A stretch of 64,000 bases of DNA from assembly GCA_013398055.1 (NCBI GenBank), contig VZRS01008360.1:186001-250000 (forward strand), read 5' to 3'. Position 1 is the first letter of the stretch. Every line of letters starts with the position of its first letter. This DNA comes from Ifrita kowaldi (taxonomy: Eukaryota > Chordata > Aves > Passeriformes > Cinclosomatidae). A program made the translations under genes and the position numbers. Of this stretch, positions 1 through 12,800 are shown one piece after another. The notes beneath the pieces are model-generated. The model was given only the letters and a program-made list of their open reading frames with translations. It was not told the DNA's origin and ran no database searches.

Positions 1-3000
1 AGATAAACAGCATTACCAAACAAAACTACAGAAGAAAGCTATTCTGTATAATTATATACAAACTGCTTCATACATTCATAACTAATTAGTATTTTTTAAA
101 TTTTCATTTTTTTAATAAAATGATCAGCATGTCAAGAAGTTAATATAGTGTCAATTCTTCCAAGAGTAATGGGATTGAGAATTCCTACAAATGTTTCACT
201 GGCTCATATAATCTGAAGAGGTCCTTTGCTGGCACCTAGTGGGACTTTTGATAAAAGACAATCTTGAATCTTGCTGTTAAGTAGGATTTTTTTGTTGTGG
301 GTTTTGTTTCGAAAAACACCAACATTTGGCTATGAATGTACTTTTGAATACATAAGCCATATATGATGCAGTACTGAATGCTACTGCACTAACATGAAAT
401 TACTTAGTGCTGCTGGAAGAGTACAAACAGAAGAGAACACTAGGCCATTTATACTTTTATAGGTCATACTACTAGGAGTTTTTTCTGCTTCGTATTTATT
501 TAACCTTTACTGTATTTTAAGCTAGAAGGCAGTAAAATTAACATTTATACCTCCTTCCCAAAAAAAGAGCCAAGAATCAAATTCACAGTACCTTGTTTGC
601 AAGCAACAAATTTGTTTTCTAATTATACTCCAGGGCTTACTTAACCTCCATTACCTGAATGCCATTATTAGAACGCAGCAATAAATGAATACTGGCTTAT
701 TCATAAAAAGCCAACAAATACAGCACTTCATTTATTTCATTATGCTTAACCAACAGGACTTCTTCTAAAGTTATATGTTGGTGGGGGACTGGGGTGGGGA
801 GAGAAGAGGAAAGGAAAATACCATAAAAGATTCTTTTGGTCAGTTTCAAAAAGTTACATTTGAACTTCAAGCAATACATTAAAAAAACCCCATAAAACCA
901 AACAAACCAAACACCCATCAATAAACACCAGCAAGTGACCCTAAGATATGCGAGTGAAAAGTAAAAAAGGCATTTGTTAAGGCTTCTTCTCTCCCCAAGA
1001 ACAAACGTATTAGTGGCACAGTTTGTAACGTGTTAGCGTGACACAAAGTGCAATCATTGGAGGTGCTGGTTTCTTTTAGTAAAAGCATTACTTTCTCCCC
1101 CAGTGGATGATCTGAAATGTTTTTTAAATTTTACTAAAGAAATCCTAGGAAAACAATAAACGGACATAATTTGGTAACTTAAGGCTTAAGACTCCAGCAA
1201 AATTTTTCAACGTCTCTCTTCCTTAGCTATACCTGTATAGATATTGCCAGCCAACTACAGCTTTCGTAGGCAACGTAAAATGGCTTTTAAAATGTTAAAT
1301 TTGATGTTGCTGAATTAGAGTTGGCATAAAAATAAACTAAAAAATAGTATTTTTAAAAAATACCAATAGTTCCATTCAAAGCTTAACGTCATTGGTTTCT
1401 TTGGTATTAGTAACAGATTTAGGCACTTTGTTTGCAATATACTTAAATTGTGACAAGGTAGGCTTAAATTGTGTAAGATAGAAAGATAGCAAAAGGTGTG
1501 GTCCCTTCACTGATTCATCTCCTAAGTGATCTCAGTGTCTTTCTTGACATATTTTTCCAGTATGTTTTTAAAGACAACCATAACGAAAGATTCCACAAAC
1601 TGCTCAAGCCCTTTATTCTACTAAGGGTTTGCATGTCACAAGAACAAACTAGATTTAGCACTCCTTTACGAAATCCAAAACAAGTGATTTTCGAAAAGTT
1701 TTAAAGCTATTATGGGAAGATTTCAAAACTCTGACTATTGGTGATATAACCAATGCAGCAAGACCCGAAATTTAAGCTAAACTCTGAAGAAAGGTTTTGA
1801 GGCTGGTATTCAAGAATACAACATTTCTTAAAAACAAGCAAGTATTTCTGGCTTCCATATATCCGTAAAAGTTAAAGGGAATAAAAGCATTTGGGATCAA
1901 ACTTTGTAAAGAGGAAATTAACCATTGGGAGGACAGTCTCACAAATATAAGAATATTTCAGTTTTACCAGCTTGCTCACATTTAGACTTTAAACAGTCAT
2001 CCAATAGGTACATGAAAGAACACTGAAAATAACAGAATAAAATACTAAAATAACAGAAGATGAAACACCTTTTGATCATAGCTACTTAGCAAGGCACCTA
2101 TGATTTTTGACATGTGAGGATGAATTAATAGAAGTGGGGGAGCTTGTCAATGCTAAACAACAATCATAGCTAAGGCAACCATTTGTCTTACTTAAAACAA
2201 CTCAAGATATTTGGGATAAAAGCACTGTTTCTGAGAGCAAGCTAAAGAGAAATAGGGAGATGGCCTGCTCCATTCACCAAGTGAGATGGAAGCAATGAAA
2301 AAGATACAGATTTTATTGTAGAACTACAGAGTGACTGATGAGGTCATGATACTTTGATCTCTAAACACAACCATACATGGGAAACAAAGCACCATTTCCT
2401 AGTGGATATCAATAAAATATTTAATTGGTTCCTCTCCCGTAAGCAAACAGATCAAACAACTTACATACTCCAGATTACAGAAAGAATGCGAAGGAGTTCT
2501 CTTGGTGGAAAACACAAAGAAAACACTGGCTTTCTCTCCCCAGAAAATCAAGAATCCTACTTTCTAATCATGCCTCGTGGCTTCCAGGTGGTGGCAGCAA
2601 TGCTCTAACGAGACGTGCAATGGACAGAGTACTTTGACCTCAGCCCACAGTATTATGTCCAGGTGAAAATCTGAGCATTCTGGAAAACCACATTTAACCT
2701 CCTGTGTAGGCTACAAATGCTGGTGATTCCCTCTAACATTGCTCTTAAACAAATCAGAGAGACACCATATTTTAAATACTTGGGATGGGTAATACCACCA
2801 GTTAACTAGTAAATGGTTTGGGGACTGTATAACGCCTATAACCAAGAAACAAGCCTCCTCCTTCTTAAATCTCATTATTCTAGGCAGTTTGTACTTATAT
2901 TTACATACATTTTCACTCTTCCCAACTTTAGGAGAGTAGTACCTCGATAAAAGATACAACAGATTACTGAACATATGCAGAAAGCTTTAGGAAAAAATGT

Positions 3001-3803
3001 TTTTCATGGCCAACACACTACCCAAGCACAAAGCACAAAGAGATCCTTTAATTGGAATGAAACTGTGTTTGGAGTGCAAGAGCACTCAATCCCTCCTATT
3101 AGTTCCAAACTCCTGCAGAAGGGAAAGGTATATATATTCCAGTGACAAGGAATGTCAGTGAAATGGATGCAACTGTCATGACTGTACAGCTACAAGCTTA
3201 CTCACAATGAAACATACAAACGGAAATACAAGTAATTAGACACCTTTACACAAAATGAGAGCTTGGGTCAGAGGAGGACTTTTGATTTCACTGAGATAAC
3301 AAAAGCACAAGCTAGCCCTGTCTCACCAATGACCTGCCATGCAGAGTGACGCCTATCTATAAGATCACAATCCACTATTCACTTCTTGAGCTTTCCAAAG
3401 AAAATCCATACATGCTTTCTTTCATGATACTCCTCACACACTAAAGAAGCTTCTCACACCACATATCAATACTGCTTTGTTTGTACGGAAAAATAAACAT
3501 CCAATGCAGAGCTTTCAGTATCACCAAAGAATGTGGCCCTATCATGTGAACAGCACTATAAAAGAATGATGCTTTCATGAGTTAAAGCACATTAGAAGTT
3601 TAGAGTAATAATGTAACTGCTTCAGAGCTTCAGGAGTGTGGTAATATCAGATAAATAAACCAAAACAGGTCTGCCTTTAGCTTTAGGTTTCACTATAGAA
3701 GTTAAGGTTGTTTAGTGTGGGTATTTTACCCTCATTGAATCCTGATGGACTTGCTTTCATTCAAGTCTTTAATACACTGCAAAACTAACATGAGAAGACC
3801 TAC
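1..3803 (-). other. NEDD4: NEDD4 intron 5 (partial, runs off the left edge)
   Basis: AT-rich intronic sequence beginning at the GTAGGT donor at 3803. The short open frames on both strands have no recognisable domain and no codon-like pattern. I saw no further NEDD4 exon, RNA gene or clear repeat family here. Confidence 0.8.
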
Positions 3804-3857
3804 CAAACGGTTTTCATCAAATACTTCAAAAAGGAGTCTGTGTTTCTGAGGATTGAC
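3804..3857 (-). CDS. NEDD4: NEDD4 coding exon 5 (C2 domain; last exon in the window)
   Basis: Eighteen codons, VNPQKHRLLFEVFDENRL, are flanked by acceptor TCATAG and donor GTAGGT. Both joins are phase 0. FEVFDENRL is highly conserved in NEDD4 and NEDD4L. The expected next exon (TRDDFLGQ and onward) was sought in 1-3803 and not found. Confidence 0.95.
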
Positions 3858-6800
3858 CTATGAAAAAAAAGTACAGTGATAATTAACATATATACTGAAT
3901 TCCAGCACTTGTCTTCAGCAAAATCTCTATGTTTATGCAGGAGGAAAGAAATACCTAAGGTCTCTATTAAACAGCAAATCTATACCTTGCTGCCATTCTA
4001 CTATGCAGTGCATTTCTATTAGAACCAATAAGCCCTAACTGTTACTATCCCAAACTGTTTCTAAATCCATGCACATGCTTTTAAACATTCACAGAAAAAA
4101 GAAGGCAACACCAAGACTGAAAATGTAACCTTTTTTTGTGCCAGAGTTAACAAACGTATTTCTAAGGAAAGCAGTTTGTGAGCCTTTTAGAACATTTATT
4201 GTAGAGTTATTTCTGAATTAGGGAAGAGCTCTGAAGTAGGGAGAGTAGTGAGTAGTTTTTCCCAATGTGTCAGCATAATATCCAACAGGTAATAAGGCTA
4301 TAAACAAAATCACTTACTCTAAATAAGAGTTCTTCGTTCCATTTTGGGTTTAAGGACTATGTGTGGAGGAAGAAAAAAAAAAGAAGAAAGCATTAGTTAT
4401 ACTGACAATTCTGTACTAGCGTACATCTTTTTGATGCATTACCATGTTTTATTCCAGGTAACAATCCACTTAAGAAAAAACTACAAAAACTTTAACCTTG
4501 ATATTGCTGGTAAAAGTCAAAGGAGTCATGTACTGTTTAATGCAGGGCAGAATGGAGGCAACTTATGCAGGTATTCTCAGATTTTGGCTGTGCCATGGAT
4601 GCAGAGAAGGTGCATTAGACACCTGAAAACAGTGAATTTAGGGTATGTCCCTTCAGTAATAATCACTGCCTTCTTCTCAGTTCAACATCCACATTACTTA
4701 CATGCAAACAACTCTTAACAAATGCCAAATCTCTAAGCAACATAATCTACACAGACCAGGCACAGATGGGCCAAACACAGCATAACTCACTCAACTAAAC
4801 TCATCTTTGAACTATGATTATTTTTAAAAATACTAGAAATAATTTAGCTACAAAGAGAGTTTACAGTAACAACTATGAACATGGAAGGAAAAAATGCATG
4901 AGTGATCTCATAACATAAATCACAGCCACTATCAGAGAACAACAATTTGGAAGAGTGCTTTCCCTCTCATGTATACAGCTCTTCATTTTTAGTTAAGCTA
5001 AGTTAGCAGTACTGACTTTTCCCTGCACGTATTCTAGAAAAACAAGTTGTATCATGATTCAAGTGAATGGTGCAATCTGATGTTTAAACAGAACAAATTG
5101 TGTTCGTGTTTTAAACATAAAAAGATAAAAGTTGTACAGCAAGATTCTTATATCATTAAAGATCTCAGAAAAATAACAACAATCCAGTACTTCCATTAAT
5201 GACATGGTTTTGAATCAGTACTCACCTTATACTCCTTAGCTTTTCCTCTACCTTTCAATAAAATTTTTGAAGAGAAAATACCACAATAATGCCCTGAACA
5301 GAGAAGCTGAGCAGACCATGGAGCATTCCTTTCCGCATGTCCATTCACTCAAAAGACATATGAATTCTCATATTTCCTACAGTTTTAACTTTTCCTCTGG
5401 AGTCTGATTTAAAAAAACCTCAACACAATACCACAAACCCCAAACAAACCCCACCACACCCACACAGATAAGATGACTAACCTTTCTAATAGTTTTTGTC
5501 TGAATACTGGTAAGGACTCCATTCACTGGATCATACAATGTCACTTTCACATACGGGTCACTGGGAGGGAAAAAAAGCAAACAAGTAGTATGCTGCTCTA
5601 TGCCCTTTTTGGTCACCATTATTAGCAGCCCAATTTTAAAAGGCTTAAATCAATAGCAGTTATGTAACTAGTGGTTACAATTACTTTATGAATACCATAG
5701 ACATTTGTAGTTACAATCATTTCCTACACAGTTTTAGAGATAAAGCTAATATAAACACTAGTAGTAATTATGACCATATTAGCCATGACATTCTGTGTGT
5801 CAGTACAATTTGATTCTCTGTCCTCTTTCACAGTAATTTCAGGAGAACAGATTTAATAAATCCTCTCACATTTCAACAAGATATGCATGAAAAAAATCAG
5901 TTGTGACTGAAAAATATTGAAGTATTAAGTATCTTAACAATTTAGAACATTTGGAATTTGAGGTACTTCCTTGAACATGCAACAGTTTTACTGTATGTTC
6001 TATCATTTCGACAGAGTTTGAGTTTAATCTGAATTTTTCTGTTAATGAAGATGTCCTAATATTGTTGCTTAAAATGTCCTACTGCCTTTTCCCTTTCTGT
6101 GGTATTAAAATCCAACATATTATATGAATATCTACTTTTCATGAACAATCAAAGCACTCAATTGCTCAGAGTAGTAACAAAAGGTGACCAAGACGGTCTG
6201 CCATAGAGCAAAAGAGCATACGGTTTTCACATATTTAAGTTATGATGAGAAAAGCTGATCTATTTTTGCTTGGAGTAAAAAAACAATCACACATGAACAA
6301 AAAATTTAAGAGAGACTGTCTGGCTTTAGGGAAAACATGAATTTCAAAAGAGAAATTTTTCTATTGCTAAACTGATGTCACACACGGCAATTTTGCTAGT
6401 GCTAAAATAACAACATTCCTGCACATATGCCAAAGCAGCTGACAGCAGAACTTGTACTAAACCCATCAATACTTATCTAGACTCTCTGTACAAAGGCCAG
6501 AGTCAAAAGTGGCTTTAGCACAACACTTGCCACCTCTACAAGATCCTAAAAGCATTTCAATTACCAACTCACAAGTCTGACCATTCCTTTTCTAAATGTT
6601 CAGCCACTGTTCCTCTACACATAATTTGAGCTGAAACAGTCTTATAGTTACCAGTGTTTAGTACTGTGTTCATTCCAAGTCTTTCAAGCACAGATGAGAA
6701 TTTTGACTATAACTAAACTCTAATTATTTTAGCTGTAGCCTACCTGAAGTAAAATACAGACATGGATCTATCCTCCATAGCAAGAGCTATTTTACCATGC

Positions 6801-9800
6801 AGAGAATAAAACATTCCTATACTTTGTTTTGCCAATACATAAGATCTGTCCAAGTGACTCTTGGACAAGAAAGTCTCTAATAATTGTTTAAAGTTACCAG
6901 TTGAAAGAGTTCTGATTTTTTTTTTTTTTTGCAAGAGGCACAGAAGAATTTACCAAGAACTAAAAGCTGTAGAAAGACAATAAAGAAGCAGCTGTCCCTT
7001 AATACATTAACAACATATTCTTACCTGGCTCCTAAGATATCCTTCTTGGCCAGGCCAATTCCAGCTATAACCTTCACTCTGACAATTCGTGTGTTCTCCT
7101 TAAAAACAAAGTAACATATTTTTCAGGTTTATTTTCAATTAATAAAGCTAAAAGGAATTATGGGCATAATTTTGAATTCACACTGAAAACTATAGACTAA
7201 ATGATGCAGTTGCTTGTCTGACAGAAATAGCTCTATCAGTAACACTCAGACAAATGTACATGGACCACACAAGTTTTCACCTAATGGTATCTTGGCATTC
7301 ACCAGAGGGAGGGAAATAGACTCTGACCATATTAATTCCCTGGGCAAAATGAAAAGGGTATCAAATTTATCAAAATAGATTAATAAAGCAGTAAAAAACT
7401 CCGAAAAGAAATGCAAGAATAAAGAATTCTTGCATCTATTTTTAGTTAACAGCACAGAGAAGTCACGCTCAAAATATCGGGATTTCTGATGTGGCCTGCC
7501 AGCAGGGTAGGAGTTTTTTAAGAAACCAAAAAATATTTCAATTACACATTATACAAATTAACTTCACAGGAGTGACATAAGTAATTGCACTTCTCCTGTT
7601 AATTAATACAGCTGCACAGTCCTACATGGCTCATCTGATAAGGTACTGAATTCAAGAGGGAAAAAAAATCCCAACAGCTGTAACCATATCAGAGGAGGAA
7701 GACAAATGAGCATTGTTTCTCTGGAAAGCAAAAAGCTTTCCAGATGAAGGGCTGTTTGTAGGAGATGGTGGGCCAGAGACACTTGTGAGGAAAGCTGATC
7801 CAATCTAGGTGGTTAAGCAGTTAAACAGATACAAGAGCAATGAGTGAAGCAGTAGATGCTTGCCCTGTGGCCTTCCCGAATTCCACATACTATTGAAAGC
7901 GCTTTCTAAAGGAGACTCCAAGGAAGCACTAAGAATGCTTTGTCATTTGGTCTCCTGTGGGTCTTTGTGGTCTCCACAGGGCTAAACTCCCTAACCAATC
8001 CCAACTGGAATGGTTCTTAAAGCTAATGGAGAGAACTGCAAGCTAATCCTGAGGCAGGAACTACTGGCTAAAAATGTAAAACTGAGAACAGACCACTAAA
8101 TAAAAATACAGTAATAAAAACGTAAGCAAGTTTCTCCCACTCTCTACAGTTAGAGGTGATTGCCTGGGAACTGAGATGAACATCTACAATGTCCGCTCAC
8201 TGACAAAACAATCAACTGTTCAAGTCAATTCCTGCCAAGTTACAAGTCTATCTTCAGCCTTCACCTCAAAGAAAATTGTCTATTAGAAACTCCAGGAGTT
8301 CAGAAAAGGAAGACCAACAAACAACCCCTCCCAGCATTGACCAGGAGTAAGTGGCCTGAGCTTTCAAAATCCTTAGTCATGATCAGGCTTTTAAGGTACA
8401 TAACATTACCGTGTGTTTTATGACAACAACAGAACTGAGCAGATTTAAGAAAACATAAGTAAGAAACTGTGTTGGCATCAAATTAAGAAGAGATATTTGT
8501 TAATGTTTTTATATCACAAATATCCTAACATATCCACCTGTCTTACATTCTAAAACAATGTCCAATTTATCTTCTATCAATTACTTGACTTCAGTGACAT
8601 TCAACATCAGCAAGTTTCTGCAAAGATTCAAGCTGAAGAGTTCCATGTGTGCATTTCCCCTCTCCCTGAGCACCTCTGCACTGCACCCAGAGCACCCCAA
8701 CCCCCTCTTGAGAGGAGGATGGTCCTCAGTCACAGGCCATGGGACCCAACTGACAGCAATCAGCTCAACAAACAACCCCACCTTTTCCTTCTCAGAAAAA
8801 GACCAAGAGCAGATGCTGATGTAGGACACAAAGCTCTAACAGATAAATGGTTTTCTTGTATCCGCATTTAGTTGCTTAGACCACAAGACTTGCTCCATTA
8901 TTCAAGCATGAGAAATGCAAAGACAATTAGATGCTTTTGGGCACAGGCATCCCAGAATCAGGCTTAATAGTGCATCAATGTAGTTCACACAGGGGAGATC
9001 CCAAAAATAGGATCCAAGCTCCTGAGATTTTAAAGTTGGCTTAATCACATGGTTTGTTTACTTGTATCGTAATAGAGATATGAAAGCTATTTTACAGAAA
9101 GACAAATTGTTTTGCACATAGCCTCAGGAAACTAGAAGCCACAAACCTAGTGCTGACATGCTGAAGGTTGATTTAAATGTGCCTTGCTGAAAGAAAGGTT
9201 ATTATTTATTTGGGGTCAGTGCCAAACTAGGACAGCTACAGCATTTTAGTTAGCCCAGCAGTACAACTAACCAAACTGCCATGAATGTATGAACTGCCCC
9301 GTAGAAATACCTTTCTAGATTAACAGAAACAGTTTTAAAAAATTCCTGAATTGTTCACAACAATCTTCCCAACAGATCTCCTTTTTCACTTTCACTTTTT
9401 CGACTAACCGCTCTCACTGCCAAAAGCTACCACCCCCCTTTTTGGTTTTTTTAAATTGATAGGTGACAATTCAGGGTCCACTTCTTCCTTTTCCAAGCCA
9501 TAGAGATTAGAAACTTCAGGAAAAAACCCATGCTAACATGCAAGGGCAATACATAATCGCAACAGATGAGGTTCCCCATTCTCTGGTCACACCAGTGTGC
9601 ATGGAACATCAGGGGAAATTCAGACAGCTCGATCCAAACACAGTCAGAAGGGCCCGACACTGGAAGGACCCCTTACACTGGGACCCCGCACATCCTGAAG
9701 AGGCAGAGCCTGCCCACAGGATACTGGGCTGTGCTGTGACCATACGACCTTTCCTCCCCACTCACTGATGACAGGCAGAATTGCTGAGGAACTGCTGCCA

Positions 9801-12800
9801 CAGCTTGAACAAGCTGCCACAAACACACTGTTCCCAGAAAGCAGTGAACAGCTGAAGAGCTCCAGGACCGTTTGAAGCTCATTTCACACAGACAAAAATT
9901 AGGCCATGCAAGCTCTGCACGGAGACAAAGCATCAGACACTTGATTCTGGCACCCACAGGGAACAGATTCAAAATCAAAATTTCATGGTTTGAAAGGCAA
10001 TTTTGAACCTCATCCTCTTCATTCACCTTGATCAGGAGATCCTTATTTGCCTCCTTCATAGCCACATACAAGAAATTGTGGATCAGTAATTCCAGTAGAT
10101 CCACAGGCAGCTGCAACAGGAGTGTTTTTGTGGTCCAAAGAATACACAGGCTGCAGCCTGTACCTCTTTTACTCTTCCGTATTGACTATAGACACTCTCA
10201 AGCTTGCCTTGCTACTTTTTTACACCACTGCCGTGCTTCCAGTGGTTCTGCTGGCAAAGGAGGGGACAGGCACCTAGCCAGTAAACAGGAACACACCAGC
10301 TATGCCTAGCAGCACTGCAGTTTATCTAAGAGACTGCTCTCTCAGCCCAATTTATCTCAAGAGTCTCTTCCTGGATATAAACGTCTACCCATGCTTCTGC
10401 TGTCCTGACATTAACTTGAACGGGTCAATCTGAATTTATTCTGTCTGTACAGATGAAGAAACTGAGCATTCTCTGCTGCTCTGCACACACGGGGAGTCTT
10501 ACAGGTTTAGCGCCCTCGGACTCAGCTGCTCTGTAACACAGACATGCACTCAACAGCCCATCAAAGGCAGCAGCTCTGGGCACAGACTTGTACAGGGACT
10601 GTTTGTACAGATGGAACAAGGACGTTCAGCTTCTTTTGATAACTTCTGACTGCCAGCCATTCCAGAGGCTGGAGGCAAAACAAAACAAAAAAACCAAGAA
10701 TACAATAATGTTACAACTGAACTGTTAAGCTGTTTCCTCTGACAATGTAAGTAACCCAATATGAATCAGGTAAAAACAGCACATGGAAAAAGAAGAAATA
10801 TTGTCAAACCTACTGAATCTGCCAGGGAGTGGCTGCACATAGTGTTTACATCAGTTAGTCTGCTCCCAACAAATTCAAGCTTAAATTGTTTTTAGGGGTT
10901 ATACAGTATTTTAAAGCTATGGGGTAGGGGAATAAAGCTACGACATATTACAGAGAGTGAACTATCCAAAACTTCTTCGTCTGATTAAGTCAGACAAAAC
11001 ATCCTTTTCAGAGCTGAGTCAGCAAGATAGTTATCTTATTATCAACTTCCAGGTTTTATCATTATTCTATTGTTAATCATATTAGTATATTCTAAAGTAC
11101 ATGTTCAAGATGTTAGTCAAAATATCTGGGAGTACTAAACTATGCCATTTTCACAATCTCTAATAATGAATCTATTTACTAACAGATACCACGCAAAAAG
11201 GAATGAAATAGAAGGTTTCTGAGCTAGTATGTTGACAATCAATAACCTAAAGCTTAAAAGGCAATGCTTTGATTGTGCTTGTGATTCTTGGAACTGATCA
11301 TAAAACAGAAATCCTTTTTATGTATGCCATAAAATAGTTTTCAAATGTGTTCTCAGAGCAGCAAAGCTAGTGTCAAACTAATAAAGTGGCACTTGCAGAA
11401 GAAGACAGTTTCATTTCCACAAAAGTCACTATGAAACTACCTGCGTTCAATGAATATATATAGAGATGAGACATTCTTGAACTGTTCGTTCAGGACAAGA
11501 AAACAGCACTTGGAAAGAAATTTCAACCTTATAAGGAGTTCAAAACTTGTTCACAACCTTGAGAAAGGAATGGTCTTGTCTGGCTTACAGTCATTTCCAG
11601 TCAATAATTACAAAGGACAGGTATTAACAAACTGTTCATTCTCACCCCTATCCTTTCCAAATTCACATGGTAGGAAAATAACACTACAGACAACTGGGAG
11701 AATGAGTCCTGCCTTAGTGATAGAAGTCCAAGAGAGAGCAGAAGACAGAAGAAAAATGTAAGCAGGAAGAAAGGGTGAGAAAAAAGGCACAGATCGGGAA
11801 ATGGTGGCATGTTGATGACCATAGCCAAAGCCAGGATGATTAATTTAAAGTAAAACATAAAATGGTAGAATCTGCTGGTCTACTAGATAGCTTTTTTTGA
11901 GGAAGCCAATATAAAAATGACTGAGTAGTCTTACAGAGAACACTTGGTAGTAAACAATTCCTCTAGGCAATAACATCCTGTTATTCTTTTGTTCCAGTTA
12001 GATAGGTCAAGAATCAACTACCACTAAAGCCAAGAAAAGAGCACCACGGCTTATTACAAGAATAAAACAGTACAGCAGCATCACCTTTAAAGATTCTGGC
12101 AATATCAGGAACTATATATTAAGGCTTTTTAAGAGTCATACCATGTCTGCATAAAGTTCTCATTCGAAAGAAAGCATTTCCCACAAAATGGGGATCCTTA
12201 GGTGGAGAAAAGTACTTCCTGCAATAATCAGACCTTGCAAGTGAGGCAGCCATACATGTTAGGTGACGCCTAAATGATAGCAAGTCTTTTTTAGCATCAT
12301 CACTTCATTTCATCAGGAGATGGAAAATGGGAAGGAGACTTTGCCATTTGACCATTACTTCACAACCCAGAGAACACTGTCCCCTCTACAGTGACCAACA
12401 GAGCTGAACCATTTTTCTTTGAAGAAATTATTTCAAAACAAGCAAAGTTTTAGATTCAGAAAGATTCCTATTATAGAACTACATTAATTGATCTTTTAAA
12501 CATAATGAAAGTCATTAACTTCCTCCTGCCAGTTACATATCAGCCTTACTAACTCACTAGAAGAACTTAATTGTACCACGTGAGCATTTTGTGCTCATAA
12601 ATACAAAAGTCTCATCCATCAAGAAATGCTGGCTGATACTACAGATTGTATTTAACAGCTGCATTTGACTACAAATTAAGGAAAAGATTCAAGACAACAA
12701 AAGTCCACTAATGGAGTTACCAATTTGTCAACAGAATTAAAAAAAAAAACCAAAAACCCAACCACCAAACAATTTTTCACTATGTGCAACCCAGTATCCC

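Larger units (their letters stand above)
3858..7024 (-). other. NEDD4: NEDD4 introns 4 (3858-4317), 3 (4357-5481) and 2 (5561-7024)
   Basis: This span holds three short GT-AG introns of 460, 1125 and 1464 nt, interleaved with coding exons at 4318-4356 and 5482-5560, which are annotated separately. The intron sequence is AT-rich. A 15-nt T run lies at 6916-6930, in the first half of intron 2 as transcribed. No other feature was recognised. Confidence 0.85.

Noticed and set aside
4344..4718. 124-codon plus-strand open frame
   Set aside because: It overlaps the NEDD4 microexon in antisense and has no recognisable content.
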